Assembly (NCBI GenBank): GCA_013373005.1
Contig: JABXIP010000002.1
Coordinates: 1-8,967 of the forward strand
From: Cytophagia bacterium
GTDB taxonomy: Bacteria > Bacteroidota > Bacteroidia > Cytophagales > Cyclobacteriaceae
Direction of reading: 5' to 3'
DNA: 8,967 nt
Of the stretch, positions 6,001 to 8,967 are shown piece after piece. The stretch's first letter is position 1. Every line of letters begins with the position of its first letter. The translations under genes and the position numbers were made by a program. A model generated the notes under the pieces. The model worked only from the letters and a program-made list of their open reading frames with translations. It did not search any database and was not told where the DNA came from.

Positions 6001-8566
6001 TGAAAAAGTAACACTCAGAATTCCGGCCAGCACCAATGGACGTGCCTTGGTGAGTATCGAAAATGGAAGCAAGGTGATTGAGGCCCATTGGGTGGAAACT
6101 AAAAACGGATCCAATGAATTCAGCTTCGAAGTCATTCCTGAAATGGCACCCAATGTCTATGTGAATGCTACTTTGCTGCAACCCCATGCGCAGACTAGAA
6201 ATGACTTGCCTATCCGATTGTATGGCATTGTGCCTATTAATGTAACAGACGACAAAACCGTTCTTCGACCTGAAATATCTATGGCAGAGGTCTTGAAGCC
6301 GGAAGAATCATTTAAGGTAGAAGTGAAGGAAACCAACGGCAAACCAATGACTTATACTATTGCTGTGGTTGATGAAGGCTTGCTGGATATCACCCGTTTC
6401 CAAACTCCAAACCCTTGGGGTATATTCTACGCTCGTCAGGCTTTAGGAGTAAAGTCATGGGATGTGTATGATGAGGTGATAGGAGCTTTCAATGGAGACT
6501 TATCAAGACTTCTGGCACTAGGAGGCGATGGCTCGGGAGCTAAACCCGAAAGTGCCAAGGCGAATCGGTTCAAGCCTGTGGTAAAACATCTGGGGCCATT
6601 CAAACTGGAGAAAGGAAAAACCGCAACTCACACTATTCAAATGCCGAATTACATTGGTTCCGTCAGAACCATGGTGATTGCAGGAGACAACGGAGCCTAC
6701 GGAAATACTGAGAAGGCAACCCCGGTGAGAAAACCGCTGATGGTGTTGGGAACGCTACCTCGCGTATTGGGCCCAGGAGAAAAATTGAATCTACCGGTAA
6801 GTGTCTTCGCCCTGGAAGATTTTGTGAAGGAAGCTGAAGTCGAAGTGAAAGTCAGCGGGCCATTACAATTGGCCGATGCCGCCAAGAAAACCTTGACCTT
6901 TGCAGCTTTGGGTGATGAATTGATCGATTTTGGACTGGAAGTGAAGCCTGAACTTGGTATTGGAAAGGTAGAAATCACAGCCAGATCGGGCAGAGAAGTA
7001 GCCACTCACACGATTGAGATTCAGGTGAGGAATCCGAATCCACCGGCCACTAATGTGCTTCAGGCTTCAATTCAACCGGGAGAGAGTTGGCAACAGGCCT
7101 ATGAAGCCATAGGAATGAATGGTACTAATTCCACCCAGCTGGAGCTTTCTATTCTTCCTCCAATTAACCTGGGCAAAAGGCTGAACTATCTGATCAGCTA
7201 TCCACACGGATGTATTGAACAGACTACTTCTTCCGCTTTTCCACAGCTATTCCTCTCAGATATTATGGATCTGAGTGAAAGCAAGCAAAAGGAGATACAA
7301 GGGAATATCATTGCCACCATTGACAGGCTAAGCAAGTTCCAGACTGCGGAAGGAGGTTTTGCCTATTGGCCGGGTCAAAGTGATGACAATGATTGGGGAA
7401 CCAATTATGCCGGGCATTTCATGCTGGAAGCCAAGGACAAGGGCTATAATATTCCAACGGTTCTTTTCAATAACTGGAAGAGCTATCAAGGCAAACGGGC
7501 CAGACGTTGGGCAAGACACAGTCAGTACAATGATGATATTGTGCAGGCTTACAGACTCTATACCTTGGCCAAGGCACAATCACCCGAATTGGGTGCAATG
7601 AATCGCCTTCGTGAAGATTCCAACCTAAGTCTCGAAGCCAAATGGCGTTTGGCTGCTGCCTATGCGCTTACCGGAAGAATTCAGGTGGCCAGAGAGATGA
7701 TCAACAGCCTGCCTAAGAGTTCAACTAAAAAGGATTACTACTATTACTATGGCTCAGTACTACGTGATAATGCCATGATTTTGGAAGCCATGGGCTTATT
7801 GAATATGCAGCAGGAAGGAATGAACCTTCTTAGATCTGTTGCAGAAGGATTAAGCGAAGACAGATGGATGAGCACCCAGACAACTGCTTATGGTTTGTTG
7901 GGAGTTATCAAGTTTGTTGGCTTGAACGGTTCTGCTTTTGGAAATAGCCTTCAGGCTGAATATACAGTCGGTGGAGGAAGGAAGGAAACGCTTAACACTG
8001 CTAAACCTATTAAGGTGGCTGAGTTAGCTATTAACCAACAAAGTGGACAGGTGAATGTTAAAAACAATGGTCAGTCGATACTTTTTGTCAGGGTGATTCA
8101 AAGAGGTCAACCGCTCACTGGTAATGAGACTAGCGGCAGTTCCGGACTGCGACTTCAGGTCAACTATTTCGATAGAAATAATGTGCCGATTGATCCGTCT
8201 AGCCTGGCTCAGGGAACAGACTTTACCGCAGAGATTACAGTTTATAACACTGGTAGCCAGGGTGTTTACCGTGATCTCGCCTTGTCCCAGATATTCCCGT
8301 CTGGTTGGGAAATTCTAAATGACAGGTTGAATGAAATTCCAGGGGCATCATCTGCGAACAACTATACCTATTGCGATATCCGGGACGACAGGGTTTATAC
8401 GTATTTCGATTTAAGAGCGAATGACTCCAAAACCTTTAAGGTAAATCTGAATGCCACCTATGGAGGAAGGTATTATTTGCCGGCAGTATCTGTTGAGGCG
8501 ATGTATGATAATACGATCTATGGCCGTGAGGCAGGTAAATGGGTTGAGGTAAAAGGGGTGAACTGA
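3011..8566 (+). CDS. Bacterial alpha-2-macroglobulin family lipoprotein with intact thioester
   Basis: An 1851-residue envelope protein predicted to trap attacking proteases: cleavage of an exposed bait segment triggers a conformational change and a reactive thioester captures the protease. The signal peptide ends in lipobox LAAC (C23), so the protein is lipid-anchored. The residues after the Cys (Q-T-R-K-K) carry no acidic surface-export signal, which suggests a periplasm-facing protein. N-terminal beta-sandwich domains fill about 40-600. MG2 is marked by FIYGERGVWRPGD (624-636), and a WRWWWD motif lies at 899-904. The bait-region domain includes YKVGE (994-998) and AVVDEGLLD (1118-1126). 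A flexible GGDGSGAKPESAK segment at 1171-1183 may be the bait. The A2M/MG7 domain contains MPNYIGSVR (1211-1219). The thioester is in SYPHGCIEQTT (C1401-Q1404), followed by a thioester domain with AYRLYTLAKA. The C-terminal bMG10-like domain has FPSGWEI (1762-1768). A Tyr/Asp-rich insertion is bounded by C453 and C503. The length is somewhat above E. coli YfhM (about 1650). The partner pbpC is not adjacent. A Shine-Dalgarno is lacking, but the signal peptide fixes the start. Confidence 0.96.
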   Translation: MRNKIPFVRTLCLLSLLVFLAACQTRKKAPDVYDRVADEQYSQVIAAYTSGKISSRSVITLQLVEDVEPSNQKKDVLSFSPSIKGEVRWVTPKVLEYRPAKPLPNGATYVGTLKLGGLGIEEASNLKPFEFTFDIIEQDYDLDITGINSDEADPMRKQVVKGTFTTADFADTVALANAVTFKQEGKSLNVDWEFDEIAGKNHSFTVLSVDRKDKASKVDFRVDGKSFGADRNREGSVDIPSLNDFSVISTRILKSGDPYVVLNFSDPLNERQDLTGLITLEDDNNPRFSIEGNEVRVYPSTDLNGDKLVQVYEGIRNQLDFKMSKGYQQVVNFSQIKPALRLTHSGTILPSSDGLILPFDAVNVRAVDVTIIKINEANVFQFLQVNQLGGNDQLRRVGRPIVKKAVLLDEAGVTDFSRWNRFTLDLANMINPERGAIYQVRLNLRKEYSLYNCGENPSELELEGQIEEDNWDAFDVSNYSEYDSYYEYNYGRNYDWRQRDNPCHDTYYAGTERMVSTNILASDLGLIAKLGNDRKLTAFVTDLKTTEPVSGIQVKVYDFQQEVLQTLQTDASGKVELDTDRKPFLLEATRGVEKGYLKLTDGTSLSVSNFNVGGAKVERGIQGFIYGERGVWRPGDPIYLDFILEDKDNNIPDDHPVVLEFLDPSGNLKDRKVSTQSVGGFYHFQLKTADDDPTGNWLARVNVGGSIFNKRVKIETIKPNRLKINFDLGREKITAGTKEVNAQLNVKWLTGATAKSLKAEFDLYLNPTKTVFEDFSGYSFDDEAKEYYPETERIFEGRLDATGNANVPISLVTQPNAPGMLMATFSGKVYEPGGDFSIDQFSVPFYPYTHFVGLKKPEGDRRGQLLTDKNHVMDIVSVDAEGNPVDRSDLIVEAFKLQWRWWWDRSGDNLAYYVSRNESSPYFRQRVTTRNGKAQVQLSVPNNDWGRYYIRVRDTKSGHSAGSTVYFDWPGWADSGNRPGGASLLNFSTDKEDYKVGEKVTLRIPASTNGRALVSIENGSKVIEAHWVETKNGSNEFSFEVIPEMAPNVYVNATLLQPHAQTRNDLPIRLYGIVPINVTDDKTVLRPEISMAEVLKPEESFKVEVKETNGKPMTYTIAVVDEGLLDITRFQTPNPWGIFYARQALGVKSWDVYDEVIGAFNGDLSRLLALGGDGSGAKPESAKANRFKPVVKHLGPFKLEKGKTATHTIQMPNYIGSVRTMVIAGDNGAYGNTEKATPVRKPLMVLGTLPRVLGPGEKLNLPVSVFALEDFVKEAEVEVKVSGPLQLADAAKKTLTFAALGDELIDFGLEVKPELGIGKVEITARSGREVATHTIEIQVRNPNPPATNVLQASIQPGESWQQAYEAIGMNGTNSTQLELSILPPINLGKRLNYLISYPHGCIEQTTSSAFPQLFLSDIMDLSESKQKEIQGNIIATIDRLSKFQTAEGGFAYWPGQSDDNDWGTNYAGHFMLEAKDKGYNIPTVLFNNWKSYQGKRARRWARHSQYNDDIVQAYRLYTLAKAQSPELGAMNRLREDSNLSLEAKWRLAAAYALTGRIQVAREMINSLPKSSTKKDYYYYYGSVLRDNAMILEAMGLLNMQQEGMNLLRSVAEGLSEDRWMSTQTTAYGLLGVIKFVGLNGSAFGNSLQAEYTVGGGRKETLNTAKPIKVAELAINQQSGQVNVKNNGQSILFVRVIQRGQPLTGNETSGSSGLRLQVNYFDRNNVPIDPSSLAQGTDFTAEITVYNTGSQGVYRDLALSQIFPSGWEILNDRLNEIPGASSANNYTYCDIRDDRVYTYFDLRANDSKTFKVNLNATYGGRYYLPAVSVEAMYDNTIYGREAGKWVEVKGVN

Positions 8567-8576
8567 CCTCCCCCGG

Positions 8577-8599
8577 CCCCTCCTTGAAATAAGGAGGGG
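8577..8599 (+). terminator. GC-rich 9-bp hairpin behind the macroglobulin gene
   Basis: The arms CCCCTCCTT (8577-8585) and AAGGAGGGG (8591-8599) pair perfectly around the loop GAAAT, starting 10 bases after the TGA stop. This is the right place for a transcript end, but no T tract follows (AGTGGTTCAG). It may instead be a member of a dispersed repeat: similar CCTCC/GGAGG palindromes after genes are, from memory, very common in Bacteroidota. Termination is inferred. Confidence 0.5.
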
Positions 8600-8615
8600 A
8601 GTGGTTCAGTGCGAG

Positions 8616-8732
8616 AGTATGGAGATTCTTCGCTTCGTTACACTTCGCTCTGAATGACGGTTACCGATGCAGTTTCGGTAAGCGTCATTCAGAAGGAGGA
8701 CGATAGGACGACTGAAGAATCCCCAAAATACT
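8616..8732. repeat. 117-bp compound inverted repeat (REP/MITE-like)
   Basis: A nested palindromic element. The outer ends pair as AGTAT (8616-8620) with ATACT (8728-8732) and GATTCTTC (8624-8631) with GAAGAATC (8714-8721). The inner stem pairs CTGAATGACG (8650-8659) with CGTCATTCAG (8683-8692). After one G-G mismatch, TTACCGA (8661-8667) pairs with TCGGTAA (8675-8681) around a 7-base loop. The two halves are each CGTCATTCAG, a variable purine-rich middle, then GAAGAATC, in opposite orientation. The middles differ: 18 bases on the left (complement of 8632-8649) and 21 on the right (8693-8713). It has no coding capacity. From memory, units of the form GTCATTC...GAAGAATC are dispersed between genes in many Bacteroidota. 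Whether it is mobile is not shown; no target duplication is visible. Confidence 0.7.
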
Positions 8733-8751
8733 GGGTGAGCCCCCATCCAAA

Positions 8752-8771
8752 CCTTCCCCCATGGGGGAAGG
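8752..8771. repeat. Perfect 20-bp palindrome
   Basis: CCTTCCCCC (8752-8760), central AT, then GGGGGAAGG (8763-8771): the 20 bases equal their own reverse complement. It is preceded by GAGCCCCCATCCAAA, and the whole block resembles a second dispersed Bacteroidota intergenic motif known to me only from memory. It could form a cruciform or an RNA hairpin, although the central two bases leave almost no loop. Confidence 0.6.
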
Positions 8772-8779
8772 CTTAGCAG

Positions 8780-8816
8780 ACTGCCAGAGTGGATATTATC
8801 AGTTAAATCTGGCAGT
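8780..8816. repeat. 9-bp inverted repeat with 19-base loop
   Basis: ACTGCCAGA (8780-8788) and TCTGGCAGT (8808-8816) are exactly complementary, separated by an AT-rich 19-base spacer. The arms contain the TGCCAG / CTGGCA half sites of a possible protein-binding operator, or form a stem-loop at the RNA level. No T tract follows, so a simple terminator is unlikely. Confidence 0.5.
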
Positions 8817-8887
8817 TAGTAGTGCTCCTCTCCTTGCCTTAGGTTTGACTGATATAAATAAAAGAAGAACTTGAGTTAGAGATCAAG

Positions 8888-8955
8888 AAAGGGAAAGATG
8901 AACCAGCTCTCCGTGCAAGTGAAGGCTTATCTCTCTATTCGGAATCTTTCCCTTT
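8888..8955 (+). other. Long inverted repeat ending in a T tract (possible structured RNA or terminator)
   Basis: AAAGGGAAAGAT (8888-8899) and ATCTTTCCCTTT (8944-8955) form a perfect 12-bp stem. A further 4 bp, TCCG (8910-8913) with CGGA (8940-8943), stack directly inside it, with a 10-base bulge on the 5' side. The 3' arm runs into five Ts (8953-8957), as in an intrinsic terminator on the plus strand. The inner loop is about 26 bases, large for a plain terminator, so a small structured RNA or leader is possible. It overlaps the start of a possible reading frame at 8898, and the two readings compete. Confidence 0.4.
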
Positions 8956-8967
8956 TTATGAGCGTGA
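8898..8967 (+). CDS. Possible start of a gene, cut by the right edge
   Basis: An ATG at 8898-8900 opens a frame that stays open for the 23 codons to the window edge (MNQLSVQVKAYLSIRNLSLF, then MSV). GGGAAAG just upstream is at best a weak ribosome binding site. The peptide starts basic/amphipathic and turns hydrophobic, which could precede a membrane segment, but it is too short to recognise. A run this long without a stop is expected by chance about one time in three, and a strong inverted repeat overlaps it. It is listed only as a possibility. Confidence 0.25.
   Translation, partial: MNQLSVQVKAYLSIRNLSLFMSV

Larger units (their letters stand above)
8567..8897. other. Non-coding stretch rich in inverted repeats
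   Basis: These 331 bases hold no credible gene on either strand. They contain four separate inverted repeats in a row (8577-8599, 8616-8732, 8752-8771, 8780-8816), each listed on its own, and then AT-rich sequence from about 8848. The first three are unlike each other in sequence, so the stretch looks like a pile-up of different dispersed intergenic elements and not one array. Confidence 0.7.

Noticed and set aside
8844..8875. TTTGACT followed by AT-rich sequence, resembling a promoter for a gene starting at 8898
   Set aside because: The TTTG at 8844-8847 has no convincing TAnnTTTG box about 20 bases later (only AACTTGAG), and the gene it would serve is itself doubtful.

Overview
The window looks like ordinary chromosomal DNA from a Bacteroidota bacterium, most likely of the Cytophagales type. 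The reasons are moderate GC content, start codons mostly without a strong Shine-Dalgarno, a very large alpha-2-macroglobulin lipoprotein with the thioester motif CIEQ, a small secreted DUF3471-like protein, and GC-rich intergenic palindromes of the kind common in that phylum. No tRNA, rRNA, CRISPR array, insertion sequence or transposase was seen.

Layout. On the minus strand, reading from the left edge, lie: the N-terminal two thirds of galE (UDP-glucose 4-epimerase, cut by the window edge); an unusually short phage-tail-collar / microcystin-dependent-type protein (104 aa); a small exported DUF3471-like protein bracketed by two hairpins, one over its ribosome binding site and one behind its stop; and a two-gene unit whose members overlap by four bases (a two-TM membrane protein followed by a 159-aa acidic soluble protein with a TTG start). 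A 169-bp AT-rich divergent intergenic region separates this block from a single plus-strand gene that fills 62% of the window: an 1851-aa alpha-2-macroglobulin family lipoprotein with an intact thioester. Behind it lie about 330 bp with no credible gene but a dense series of inverted repeats, then a possible gene start at the right edge.

How the genes work together. The only clear functional theme is envelope biology: GalE supplies UDP-galactose for surface glycans, and the alpha-2-macroglobulin is a thioester protease trap expected to guard the periplasm. Nothing shows that these belong to one pathway. The usual partner of bacterial alpha-2-macroglobulin, penicillin-binding protein 1C, is not directly downstream within the window. 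I found no convincing undescribed multi-gene system. The points most worth following are the composite repeat cluster after the macroglobulin gene, the long inverted repeat with a T tract at the right edge, the hairpin hiding a ribosome binding site, and the coupled pair of uncharacterised genes.
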